From NCBI GenBank assembly GCA_020310875.1, contig CM035439.1, positions 136,839,929 to 136,903,928 on the forward strand: 64,000 bases of DNA. Reading direction: 5' to 3'. The stretch's first letter is position 1, and each line of letters starts with the position of its first letter. This document shows, in pieces, positions 33,204 through 44,500 of the stretch. A program made the translations under genes and the position numbers. Below the pieces are notes generated by a model. It worked only from the letters and a program-made list of their open reading frames with translations, was not told where the DNA came from and ran no database searches. The stretch is from Ceratopteris richardii. Its lineage: Eukaryota > Streptophyta > Polypodiopsida > Polypodiales > Pteridaceae.

Positions 33204-35825
33204 ATGCGACTGGTTCAGGAACAGCATAAGATGTCTCTAGAACAGGGCAAAAGACTCATGAACGACTTGCTCGCGGAGGAAGGTGTGGACGAGTTGTTCA
33301 TTGAGTCCATGAACCTTCATGCCGACGCTGTAGGACTGGACGAGGCCATTCATGAGGCAATGGCCTACATCCACAGGTTTGAAAAAAGAGTTCCCGTTCG
33401 TCCCAGGAGGTCCGGGAAGCAAATTCACATCAATACATCAGCACCAGGCGAGGCAGCGCAAGCAGAAGAATATCAGGAAGCACCGTTGTCACCACCATCC
33501 CCACCTCACACTACACAATTCACTCCACCACAGGACACTAACACTACCACATCCACTACCACTACCGTTGTCATGGGCATCCCACTCTCTCCGGGAATCC
33601 AATACGGGGGAGTCACCATGCCCACCTTCACCACCCTGTTCACCGATGTCACATCCACTCCACCAACGATTCCCATCTACACCGTCACTCAAACAGTTGA
33701 CACGATGGAAACATCACCTGCCACAGCACCGCTCCCTCCCCCCATGCCACCTTCATCACCCATACCCCCTCCACCCACATCTCCACGTACATCCACATCA
33801 TTCACCTCTCCCATTCCCGCCCCCATTCCCCCTGCATCTTCACCCTTCCCAGCATTATTTAATGTAAATAACATATTCTTAGCATTAAACCAATGTGTAC
33901 ACCAGCTCCAGCATGAGTACAAAGCTCTGGACAACCGGTATCAGAATCTGGAAACGCACCATCAAAACTTACAAAGACAATTTCTCATTCTACAAACAGA
34001 AAATGCAGAACTGAATCAACGCTACACGACGCTTGAGCAGGCTCACCAAACCTTATTGGCGGCACCCCAACCATCGACAGAATCAGGTGCCAAACAACTA
34101 GAAGCTTTGCTCGAGGTATACCAAGCCGATAATCTCAAAGTCCGGCGTAACCTGGCACTTCTCAGAAAACACATGGCGGCCGCCCTAGAAGAAAACAAGA
34201 GGCTGCAGCAGCAAAATGAAGCAAATCTAGAAGCAGCAATGGAAGGCTCTCCACACGAAATTGATCCAGAGCAGTTTAAAGCTGTGCCCTCAGAGACAAT
34301 GAGGACCATCTTGGACAGCTATGCAGATCTATTAGAAGCTCATGATGACTTGGAAAGGGAACGTGATGCGCTGCGCAATCAACTCCAAGAGCAACAGACA
34401 GCACCCAAAGTCACGGAAACGACCACGACTTCAGAGGAAGTCAAGGCATTGAAAGAGCAGGTGGCCGAATTACAGGCAAGATTATTCACACATGAAAGGC
34501 AACCCTCTCCAGTTGTCGAACCTGAACCCGAGGATTTGGTACCCATCGAGGTAGATGAGACGTATGAGGAACCTTACGTTCCTATGCCAATGCCAGGTGG
34601 TGAGCAAACCGCAGAAGGAATGGATACGTTAGAAATCGAAGTACCTGAGTGGCTCCAAACACTAGAGAAAACGGCATCAACTCATGAAGATCGAGTGGCA
34701 GTTCAGATCCAATCTATGGCAAAGATAGAGGACACTATTATTAAATCAGAATACTTCCGCAGCATGTCCCACCATAGATGGATCGGAACCAATGATGATC
34801 AATACGTGCCATATTGTATACTTCTGGCGGACTACAATGCAGAAATCCAACACAGATGTGGCAAACCTCCAACGTTTGCTACACAATTTGGGCCAGATGA
34901 CATCCCAGAGAGCGCTAAAAAAGGATCCATTCATCAACCCACTTGGAGGATCCGACTCCTCGAAACCTATCCGGAGATGGTTCGCACCTGGACGAATATG
35001 CCTCTTTTTATTAAATATAACCCTTGTTATGTTCCTGTACTCCGCAGACGCACATGGCCAGAGTTTACCATTGCAGTCAAGAATATCAAGGGATGCGCCA
35101 AATGGTTAAACTACGTCTATCTAGCACCCCCTCAAGGGCCTCCCACCGTCAATTACATGATTTCCACTATACGGCACTGGAGCATCCGATTAAAGAACAC
35201 CCCTGATGTAATGGCCCAGATGTGCATGAAAATTTTTGAGTTAATGCTTATTACATTCAGGACATTCAAGAATATCAAGGACCCACACTTCTCAGGCGTC
35301 GGATTCCTTACAGGAAACCAAGATTTAGTTTATGACATGAGCACCACTCCTTCCATAGAGGTGATATACGCTTGGCACGCCAGAATAAAATACCTCCCGG
35401 CCTGCTTCAAACAAACATTCGAAGAGATGTTCATAACAGGGTTCTGGGAATACCACTCAGAAATATTTGTACCCAGACCCTCACATCTCCTCCATTTATT
35501 TGCTGTGGAGCGAACCATTCACTCCGAGCAGTTACGGGTGCCACATCCAGATGTCCCAGGGCCAGTCAATTGGGATGCATTGCTGACAGATCTAGCAAGG
35601 GGACTCAGGTTAGAAGAACACCACCTCGCCGCCGATGTTGTACAATACTACGTCCAAAAAGCAGCTAGACAAGGGTCTGTCAGGGGCGACAGACGCGAGA
35701 GTGGGGGGGGTGTTGGCAGTAGCCTTGGTACACCAGGACGTACAAGACATGAAAGTCAAAGAAGGGAGTCAGAGCGAAGGGACAGCACAAGCAAACAGGG
35801 CAGTCAAAGAAGATCTGGCAAGTAG
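33204..35825 (+). CDS. Element D extra ORF3, 873 aa, ends inside the 3' LTR
   Basis: Domain picture: a short helical N-terminus; a Pro/Thr/Ser-rich stretch (~90-210); a long coiled coil (~220-420, e.g. NRYQNLETHHQNLQRQF); an acidic linker; then a conserved globular part (~530-720) with WRIRLLETYPEMVRTW, YNPCYVPVLRRRTW and PPTVNYMISTIRHW. The same globular part is recognisable in element G (63084-63587). The frame runs across the polypurine tract and ends 115 bases inside the LTR with an Arg/Ser-rich tail (SQRRESER ... SQRRSGK). No transmembrane anchor was seen, so an envelope role is not supported. Confidence 0.78.
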   Translation: MRLVQEQHKMSLEQGKRLMNDLLAEEGVDELFIESMNLHADAVGLDEAIHEAMAYIHRFEKRVPVRPRRSGKQIHINTSAPGEAAQAEEYQEAPLSPPSPPHTTQFTPPQDTNTTTSTTTTVVMGIPLSPGIQYGGVTMPTFTTLFTDVTSTPPTIPIYTVTQTVDTMETSPATAPLPPPMPPSSPIPPPPTSPRTSTSFTSPIPAPIPPASSPFPALFNVNNIFLALNQCVHQLQHEYKALDNRYQNLETHHQNLQRQFLILQTENAELNQRYTTLEQAHQTLLAAPQPSTESGAKQLEALLEVYQADNLKVRRNLALLRKHMAAALEENKRLQQQNEANLEAAMEGSPHEIDPEQFKAVPSETMRTILDSYADLLEAHDDLERERDALRNQLQEQQTAPKVTETTTTSEEVKALKEQVAELQARLFTHERQPSPVVEPEPEDLVPIEVDETYEEPYVPMPMPGGEQTAEGMDTLEIEVPEWLQTLEKTASTHEDRVAVQIQSMAKIEDTIIKSEYFRSMSHHRWIGTNDDQYVPYCILLADYNAEIQHRCGKPPTFATQFGPDDIPESAKKGSIHQPTWRIRLLETYPEMVRTWTNMPLFIKYNPCYVPVLRRRTWPEFTIAVKNIKGCAKWLNYVYLAPPQGPPTVNYMISTIRHWSIRLKNTPDVMAQMCMKIFELMLITFRTFKNIKDPHFSGVGFLTGNQDLVYDMSTTPSIEVIYAWHARIKYLPACFKQTFEEMFITGFWEYHSEIFVPRPSHLLHLFAVERTIHSEQLRVPHPDVPGPVNWDALLTDLARGLRLEEHHLAADVVQYYVQKAARQGSVRGDRRESGGGVGSSLGTPGRTRHESQRRESERRDSTSKQGSQRRSGK

Positions 35826-36425
35826 GCCAATATTTTTTCACGACATTAATGCAAATCAAAGAGATAGACATGCAGGGAGGAAGAGCAAGTAGGGAGCTCG
35901 AAGATATGTATGGCAGAGCACTAGAAGAAATCCCTACAACAACAGTGATTTTTATCACTAACAATCATTGTAAAATATCATTTCACCTTTTTGTAGCTCC
36001 ATTTTGTGCAAGCCAAGGAGTCCTTGAGCTTGAGGAGCCTTAGAAGTAGTTGCGTACCAATTTTCGTATTTTTTAGATCTCGTTTGAGCCCCCAAATAAG
36101 CCCTGGAACCTAATTTTTAACTAGGCCGGACACTAGGTCTGGACAGGGCCAAAACCTAGTCAAAAACTATAAAAAGAGCTAGAGAGCTCATTTTTGAGGT
36201 TAGATTGTAATTGAAACAAACTTGTAAGAGCTTTTGAAAGTAATCTAAAGAACTCCATTGATTCTCTCTTTGTCTTGCCGTGTGTGCGCGTGTGTGTGTA
36301 TGTGTGTGCATGCTTGTGTGCTTCTCACTCTCGCACTTGTGCCGCCACTTGCTCGAGGTCTTCATACCATCCTCACGTCTTCCCAGATTGACATTAAAGG
36401 AGGTGCTACTCATCACTGAGCTACA
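35711..36425 (+). repeat. 3' LTR of D
   Basis: 715 bp, four substitutions from 19420-20134. Preceded by the polypurine tract GAGAGTGGGGGGGG and followed by the CCTGT duplication (36426-36430). Confidence 0.95.
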
Positions 36426-36430
36426 CCTGT

Positions 36431-36720
36431 CGACAGAGATCTTTATCCCATATACGCGTGGGTTGCAGTCTTTTTAGGAGTATGAATAGAAAGCTCTAAA
36501 GAGCTTTGGCCATCCAGGAGTGGGGAAGGAGGAGCAAGCCCCCCCCGTGGGCTGGCGGACGCCTGCGGGCTTGAATGATTGGAGGGAAGAGGACTCTCCT
36601 CTCTGCGCGCGGGCGGCGACTGCTGGTCGTCTGGCGTGGGCGCCTCGTTTGATGTGCCTGTGGGCCGTCCGTCGGTTCTTGATGAGCGTTGTCCCGTTCG
36701 CCGTCTGGCTCGGATACCAA
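36431..36720 (-). other. Chromovirus C leader (LTR-proximal) with primer-binding site
   Basis: GC-rich leader. The primer site on the minus strand is TGGTATCCGAGCC at 36707-36719, directly next to the 5' LTR. It is a variant of the usual tRNA-Met complement TGGTATCAGAGC. No coding frame is supported. Confidence 0.75.
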
Positions 36721-36985
36721 TGTCAAGCTCCGATGAGCTCCCCAGTTTTTTTTTGTCGTCTCCTGCTCAGAGATTGCGCCTCTCGAGGTCACACACGGAG
36801 ATCCGTTGCTCCCTACTGCCGCCCAGCCACGTAGTGATCATTAGTTACTCTCTCTCTCTCTTCATAATTGTGAGTCATCCCCCCACATGGCTTCACACAT
36901 GGGTGCCACATGGCCCTCATGTGTGAGCCCACCTAATAATAAACTTAGAGGTGGTTCACACCTCCCTTAGGGGTACTCCATGACA
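36721..36985 (-). repeat. 5' LTR of chromovirus C
   Basis: 265 bp. It matches 3603-3869 with no substitutions, only two bases fewer in the CT run. Followed by CGTCC (36986-36990), which matches 3598-3602. Confidence 0.93.
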
Positions 36986-39900
36986 CGTCCATTCATGCTC
37001 TTGTGCTACTTTTAATGTAGGTATCAAGAAGTCCAACGGTAGCACTGCATTTTGGCCAAATACCATCTGAAAGGGGCTGGCTTGGAGTACCGTTTTATAG
37101 GCAACTCGATATGCCCAAACAGCATGGTGTAGTTGTTTGTCCCAATCAGAGCGTTTGTTATTCACTAGTTTGGTCAACACATTGCATAGGTTCTTGTTTG
37201 TGCTTTCGGCTTGTCCATTAGCTTGTGGGTGATAGGGGGCAGACTTCTTGTGTACAACCAAGAACTCTTGGAGCAGATTTTCAATAACTTCATTCAAGAA
37301 GTGAGTGCCTCTATCACTTACCAGCTCTATAGGTAGCCCGTATCTTGTGAACACATTCTCAAATAGGAACTTAGCAGTTGTTTGAGCATCATTCTTTGTC
37401 GTAGCTTTTACCTCTACCCACTTTGTTAGATAGTCTGTGGCAACAATGATGTATTCAACATGTGAACCCTTAGCTGGGGGGTTAATAGGACCTACGAAGT
37501 CTATTCCCCACTTAGAGAATGCACGTCCACCCATCATAGGTTTCAGTGGCATCTCATCTTTGCGTATAGGATACTGAGTTCTCTGACAAACATCACACCG
37601 TTTCACATAGGTATGTGCATCCATGTGAAGGGTCGGCCACCAGAAGCCTGCAAATAGTATTGCCTTGATCACCCGATCTGGTCCAAAATGTCCTCCTGCT
37701 ACACCTTGGTGAGCTGCTTCCAAGATCTTGAGATATTCGCTCTCATGGACACATAGTCTCAGGTAACCATCTTTACCACGCTTGTATAGATTATCACCAA
37801 TGAGTGAGTAATCTAGGGCTTCTTGTTCTAGACTTCTTTGTCTGGCCAGTGTCATATCTTGAGGGAATGTTCTCGTCCTCAGGAAATCTACTAATGGTTC
37901 ACTCCAATCTGGCACTATGGACACTTGATAAAGAGTGGCATGCTCCACAGGTGGTTTAGTGCAACAGATTGGGCATTCCTTGCACAACTTGTGGACATCA
38001 GCCTCCATAGTCGACCAATGCACTCCGAGTCTCCTTAGAGTCTGTAGGGTTTGTTGCTTTGAGTAGTGTTGCTCTAATGCACCTACATGTGCCAATTGCA
38101 ACCATTTAGCGTACTCATCCTCTTCCACACAACAAGCTAGGATCCCTTGATCTGTGTGCTTGTACATACTTCCTGCCATGATCTGGTATTTTTGGGCTTT
38201 TATTATCTCCCTATCTTGAGTGTTTATGACTGGGTGATTGGGCCCGTATGTCAATACTGGCACTAATGGCTTAGCCCACTGAGGTACAACCTCCAAATTA
38301 AACAAGTAAGCATCAGGAAGGTCATCTGACACTCCTTGTGGGGCTTCTCCAGAAGTGAGCCTAGAGAGATGGTCTGCTCTCAAGTGAGTCCTCCCTTTCC
38401 TTACCACAACTTCAAAATCATATTCCATTAGTAAGAGAAACCATCTTACTAATCGGCCTGTATTGCATGGTTTGTTTACCAAGTACAATAATGCATGATG
38501 ATCAGTAAAAAATTTAAACTTATTTGCAAGCAAATAGTGTCTAAACTTCTTAACCGCATATACCATGCCTAATCCTTCTCGTTCGGTGGTGGTATAGTTC
38601 CGTTCAGCTGCATTTAATTGTCTACTAGCATAGGCAATTGGAAGAGCAATATTACCTTCGCCCGTAGGTTGTGCGAGTACACACCCAATAGCATAATTGG
38701 ATGCATCTACATGAACATGAAAAGGCTTATTCCAATCTGGTGTGGTCAAGATTGGTGCTGAACATAATTGCCGTTTAAGCTCATTGAAGGAATTCTCACA
38801 TTCATCAGTCCACTCAAAGTTGGTCAAAAGTCCATATAGAGGCTTTGCTATGATGGCATACATGTGTATAAACCATCGGTAATAACCACAATGCCCCATG
38901 AAAGACTGTACTTCCTTGACATTCTTTGGCCAAGGTAGCTCTGCAATGGCTCTTACCTTCTCTTCATCAGTGGATATGCCGTTCTTTGACACTATGTGTC
39001 CTAGAATCTTGCCTTGCTTGACCATGAAAACACACTTTTCTCGGTTCAAGCAGACTTGATATTCTCTACATTTGTCAAAGATTTGCCTGAGCTCAGGTAT
39101 GTGTGTTTGTCTAATGTTGGAATGAGCGCAGAGATCATCAACATAGACCTCTAAACTCTTTCTCAGGAACTCTTTAACCACGTGACACATCAATCTTTGG
39201 AAGGTTGCAGGAGCATTGGTAAGCCCAAATGGCATTACTCGAAAGGCAAATATGCCCCATTATGTGGCAAAAGCTATCTTATGCTGGTCTTCCGGAGCAA
39301 TGGCTACCTGATTGTAGCCCGAAAATCCATCAAGGAAGCTGTAGACTTCCTTGCCTGCTACCCTTTCTAATAGATGCTCGGTAATTGGAAGTGGATAGTT
39401 ATCTCGAATTGTGGCTGCATTAACCTTCTTCAAGTTAATGCACATACGTAGCTTTCCATTCTTCTTGGGCACAACTACAATGGGGGATACCCACTCAGTG
39501 TGCTCAATTTCATATAGATGAATCCAGCTTCTACCAGTCTATCTATCTCCTCTTTGATCTTGGCAGCATAATTATCATTGTATGTGTATGGCTTTTGCTT
39601 AGAAGGTTTAGCATCTGAGGGCATGGGGATTGTGTGTGAGCATATGTCCGGGTCTACACCTTTCAAATCATTGTAACTCCAAGCGAATACATCTCTGTAT
39701 TCTCTTAGCAAGGCTATTAATGCATGCTCTTCTTCCTCTGTTAGGTCATGGCCTATGTATGTGCATCTCTCCTCTCCTTCTTCTAGGGCTACCACTATTT
39801 TCTTGGTGGTTTCTTTGTTATCATAGACCTCTCCTGATTGTGCCTCTCATTTAGGCATTCTGATCATGACTCTCCTATCATCTATCTCATACTTTTTAAA

Positions 39901-40479
39901 ATTTACCGGGACCTCAAACAAAGATTCTTCCTCTTCTGGTGTGACTTCTCTCTTCTTTCTTTTCTTTCCCTGATCCTTAGGGATCACTTGTGTGGCTAAT
40001 CTCACATCATTTGTAAGCTCTCCATGTCTCTGGGGCTGAAATTCTACTTCATAGAAGTATTCTTCATCTGATGCAAAAGGTGGGTCCATAATGATTGAGT
40101 CTAGATCGGAGTCACTTGCATCCTCAAATGCATCAGGGCTAGGTTCGCACTCTTCTAAAATTGCGTCTCCCATGATTGGCTCTATGGAGAAAACTGATAT
40201 GTCATAGCCATCCTCATCACAGTGTGGTGTCCATTGTTCTTCATTGATGGCTACATCCATGGTTGCTAGGATCTCTGCCTAGCCGTGGGGTTCAAATTCT
40301 TCATCAGGAAATACTATAGGTGCATAGGCTAGGTCTTGAATGGATCTATGGGTTTCTTTTGCACCTATCTCTCTGGCCTTTTCTCTCTTCTCTTCTTCCA
40401 CTGCCACTTTACACATCCATAGGTGAGTGTCTTCATGCATCCATGAGGATCCTGATCCCATGGAGTGCACAGACTCTGT
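36986..40479 (-). pseudogene. Element B pol: RT, RNase H, tandem integrase zinc regions, integrase core
   Basis: The minus strand shows the same domain order as D: the RT fingers to YVDD block ([21 protein letters not shown]), RNase H (VHVDASNYAIGCVL), two successive H2C2-like regions (CKECPICC and CDVCQRTQ) and the integrase core (GIDFVGP, SDRGTHF, NGQAESTN). Upstream, at 39847-40470, is the acidic spacer between protease and RT. Broken by several changes. Borders are the C insertion at the left and a solo LTR at the right. Confidence 0.9.
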
Positions 40480-41512
40480 TGTTGGTGGAGACCAATCACC
40501 AATTGAAGTTTGGAAGACAAAAAGATGGAGATAAGATCAAGTTTTGAAGCAAAGAAGGTGGTTACATTCACAGGATGAATGATATGTACACATATGTACA
40601 TTAGTGAAGACATAGATCACTTAGACTTTTGTTTAGTCATAAACTTGTACATATTTGCCTATAAATACTTTGGAAAAATGTCGGGGCAATAGGGGAGACA
40701 ATGAGAGAGTATGAGAATAGTGTATTGAGGAGTTGTAAGAGTCATTAGACCTCCTAGAAGTGAGTTAAACTTTCTCTCATCACTCAGTTGTAATTTTCTA
40801 AGAAATAGAAGAAAAATTACGCCCGATGTTTCTGTGTTTCCTCCTCGTGTAGTAGATCTTTTATGAATTCCTTTTGGAGATGTCTAAGTCCATAGTTAAT
40901 CAATCTATGGATAGAATTTGAGAATCTAATTGTAAGCAGGTTAAGAGAATTGTGTGTAGGAACATTCATATGTAAGGAATGTTCACAGTTTCATGAAACA
41001 GGCGCAGATTTCGAGTTCAATGGAATGAGTAGTGCTTAGTGCACAGTGTAAAGTTTTACACATATGATAGCTCAAAATCTAAGTTGAGAGATAAGCTATC
41101 TACATCTAAAAGCATTTGATCAAACGGGTTCGACATTGGGAGAACTATAGCTAAGAAGTTGTAGGTGTCAAAGTCGCTACTGCAGAGAAGTAGTTTTACA
41201 CATAGGTAAAGTGTTTGAGTCATTTCTCAAAGTATACTCAATCATTTGAGGAGATTTAAGTTGGAGAAGGTGCGCAACTTTAAGGCGACACATCCTACAA
41301 AGTTTTATCAAAAACTTTACACAAATGGTTAGTCAATTAGAGATTAATCTGCAGCAGACTTTTCTGAGAAGTTGAGTTTTTTCAGAATAGTTAATTTTCT
41401 GATAAGTTGATGAATGTTCTCTAAATTTGGTGGAGTCTGAAGTTGTTCTTGATATAGAGGTGGTCTAAATTCAAGGTCAACTTGTTCTTTTGGAGATTAA
41501 CACTCTCCATCA
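40480..41512 (+). repeat. Solo LTR in element B (1033 bp)
   Basis: TGTTGGTGGAGACC ... CTCTCCATCA with TCTGT duplicated at 40475-40479 and 41513-41517. It has a TATA-like CTATAAATAC near 40661 in the plus direction and no internal coding region. This is the product of LTR-LTR recombination of an element that had inserted into B. Confidence 0.85.
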
Positions 41513-44500
41513 TCTGTATCATCCTTGGCTCTATGAATAGGATTCCATTGGATAGGAGGGACATCTCTATGAGAGTAATCTTTGAGATTAACCTTGGTCG
41601 TGACACCTAGGTGTTGCAAGTACAAGGAATTGGTTCCCCAATCCTGTACTACTTGCAACTGTCGCATAAATGGTCTTCCCAAAATCATCTCATAGGCATG
41701 GTTCTTACTAAAGTCACATATAGCAAATGTGTGCTCAAACTCTACTCCATATGTAGTGAGAGTTATTCCTTCAAGTAGTCCTAAAGGCCTCTCTATGTGG
41801 CCATCAGCCATTTGCAATTTCATCCTCGTGGGCCTGAGTGCTGGCTTGCCCCAACGCTTCCATAGGGAAGTGGTAGCAATTGCAACTCCTGCATCGGAGT
41901 CCAGAATTGCCTTGGTTGTGTATCCTTGATGGGTGATGGGGAGATAGGTGTTTCCTTCTTCTCCTTCACTCATGTGTCCTATCTTGTCTATAGGAATTTC
42001 TGGCACTGTCCTATGAGAACCTACCTGGGAACGCGGTTTGGCTATCTCTGGTACCTGTTTGGCTACATGTTTCCACAGTTCTGGCCTAACTTTGAGCAAC
42101 TCTTCTAAAGTGAGATTGCATTGCACTTTAGTATTCTTTACTACCTCCGTATTCCTAGGTATTATCGAGTCTTCATTTCTGACCATGACTGTGGGTGCTC
42201 TCATACAAGTGGACTTAGCTTCCCATGGGCCTGTGAAGTGGGGTAATTCATGTAAAGAATTAGACTCAAAGTCTAATCTCTCTTGAGACTAGGTGCTCTC
42301 CTGCTCTCCATAAATGGAGGGAATATCTTGTGGGAATTGATCATGTGCATCATCCACAAGTTCAATGGGAGGAGGGACTTCACTTTCTTTAGCCCATTTG
42401 TCTTCTTGAATCTCTCGTAGGAATTCTGGTGTGAACCGATTCATAGAAGAAGATGTGTCTGGCTCCGTAGAGTTAGTCACATAGGCTTCCTGGGCAGGTA
42501 GGCTTTCTCTTTCACTTGCCTTGCCCTTATTTTGAGAGACAGGCTCCTTTTCTGATTGTGTTATTAGCCTCTCCAACCTTTCTAGCAGTCCATCAAAGTG
42601 CAACTGCGTCTTAGCTGAACTAGAGATGTTAAAGAGGCGACTGGCTTCAAACATGATTTGAGCCAATTCCACCATCTTAGCACAAATTTTGGTTCGTTCA
42701 AGTTCTAGTTCCGCTCTCAGGTAACACTTTTCATGATCTCTCACATTTGGCCCTTCTTGGATTCTGGCCTGATATGCCTTAAGCATCATATTTAGGTACT
42801 CAGGAGTGGGATCTGCTAAAATTGATCCTACTCTAGGGGGTGGTGGAATTGTGTGAGGTGGGTTGGAAGGTGTTGGATCGGATGGCGATGGGAATGGTAG
42901 GGGTGGAGTAGTGTGAGAGGGAGTTTGAGATGTGAGTTCAACTATCCTGGCTTTTGTTTCTCTTAGGCTTTCCTCGAGTTCACTCATTTTCTTAGCCCAT
43001 TGCCTCTTCATTCTTTCTCTACTATCTCTCCAGGCTCTAGTTCTCTTTTTGGTTATGCTCTCAGTTTCACTAACATCTGAGCTCTTTTCCTGGCCTACCC
43101 CTTGGTTTTGCTGCAATGCCTGAGCTCTAGTGACTACCTGTACTGGTGCAGTGGACGTCACACTTCCTGTAGAGTCTACTACTAACCCAATAACATTGAT
43201 AGGAGTAATGTTTGGCATATTATTGGGGTTCTTTGGATAATCTCGTAAGAGATGCTCCTTTCCACAATCTTGGCAAAAGCCTTGAATTGTCACTGACTGG
43301 GGTTGTGTAGGTGAAGGTAAGGGGCAATCACGAATGAGGTGATCTCCCTGACATCTGTAGCATGGTCCTCTAGGGAATGGGGGTCTTACTTGCCTAGGTT
43401 GGGGTCTAGAGTTAGGGTTTGTGTACATTACATTTGTGTACTCTGGCTCCCAACTAGGTTCACTTGGTTCCTCATTGTAGTAGGACTCACCATGTTCAGG
43501 AGATTGCATGTAGTAAGCCTGGGGACTATCAATATGTGTAGAATCAAAGCTATGGTCACTGGGATCACTTTCTGAAAGCAACGGTGTTACTGGCACTATA
43601 GCTCTATTCAAATTCTCTTCTACAGCTGCATACCTTATATTAGCTGGGGCAGGGGGTTGTTGTGCTAACACAGGCTGAGGCCTTTGTTGGTTTTGGTATT
43701 GTGGTTGGTAGGTTTGTTGAGGCCTAGCATACTGTTGCGGTGGGTATTGGTTCTGGTATCTTCCTTGTTGAGGGTATGGTTGTGGGTACGTTTGCCTAAC
43801 TGCTTGCTTATTGTAGGGGAAATCTTGCACGATGTGATTGGTGTACCTCCGTTCTATGGTGCAGTACTGGCTACTAGGATTTACTTGGGGTTGAGCCATA
43901 ATGGGACATACATTCGCCATGTGGTCACCACCGCAAGTATAGCATCTCTTTACTGGGGCAAATCTTGGAATTTGTTTGCTAGAGACACCTAGTTTTTGAG
44001 CTACCTTTTCTGTGAGTTCCTCAATAGATGTAGATTGTGTGGAAGAAAAGCTAGAGGCACTATCTGAATCTTTATAGATTTTGGAAAGCTCTAACTCTTC
44101 CCCTAGGTTATCCTCTATGTCAATGCACATGCGTACGCACTCTTCAATGGTCCTAGGGTCCTTCAAGTACACATATGACCTCAATTTGGTACTTAGCAAT
44201 TCCATCCAAGAATAATGCCACCTATTTGGCTGGTGTGGGTAACTCTGGAACATGGCATCTCTCTAGGTATTGCCTAAATCTTCTTCGTGCAAGTCTCACG
44301 GTCTCTTGAGGGGTCTGCTTGAAGTTATGTATCAATGAGGAAGTATTATGCCCTATGCCACTTTTAGAGAATTCAGTGATGAAAGCCTCTAAGAGTTGGT
44401 CTATGCTCCTGAACTGTCTCTCATTCAATGGTTGAAACCATGTAAGGGCTATGTTCCTAAGGGTTAGACCAAAGGCATTATACTGTGTGAAGATGTCTTC

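Larger units (their letters stand above)
19420..36425 (+). mobile_element. Athila/Tat-like Ty3 retrotransposon D, near whole, 17.0 kb
   Basis: Two 715-bp LTRs (19420-20134 and 35711-36425) with TG...CA ends differ at 4 positions (about 0.6%). CCTGT is duplicated at 19415-19419 and 36426-36430. A tRNA-Asp primer site, a 1.8-kb leader with palindromes, gag-pol, two further ORFs and a G-rich polypurine tract are all present. It inserted into the leader of chromovirus C. With substitution rates between about 2e-9 and 1.3e-8 per site per year, the LTR difference corresponds to roughly 0.2-1.4 million years. It looks whole apart from about one break. Confidence 0.95.
3603..36985 (-). mobile_element. 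Chromodomain Ty3 retrotransposon C (chromovirus), carrying elements H and D
   Basis: Seen: near-identical LTRs at 3603-3869 and 36721-36985, flanked by CGTCC on both sides; a primer-binding site next to the 5' LTR; a purine-rich tract (AAGGGGAAGGAAA on the minus strand) just inside the 3' LTR. Gag and protease lie at 16471-18547, and RT, RNase H, integrase and chromodomain at 4022-6720. Without its two passengers it is about 6.6 kb. The two LTRs show no substitutions over 265 aligned bases, only one CT step difference in a microsatellite, so insertion was recent (or the LTRs were homogenised). The frames carry a handful of breaks beyond the two insertions. Confidence 0.93.

Noticed and set aside
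33352-33867. Second frame (His/Pro-rich, 171 aa) overlapping ORF3 of D
   Set aside because: It is a shadow of the Pro/Thr/Ser-rich stretch of ORF3.
31731-35825. Envelope gene in element D
   Set aside because: No signal peptide, furin-like site or membrane anchor seen in either ORF. Position alone is not enough.
36520-36926. GC-rich frames next to the chromovirus 5' LTR
   Set aside because: They cross the primer-binding site and LTR and match nothing recognisable.
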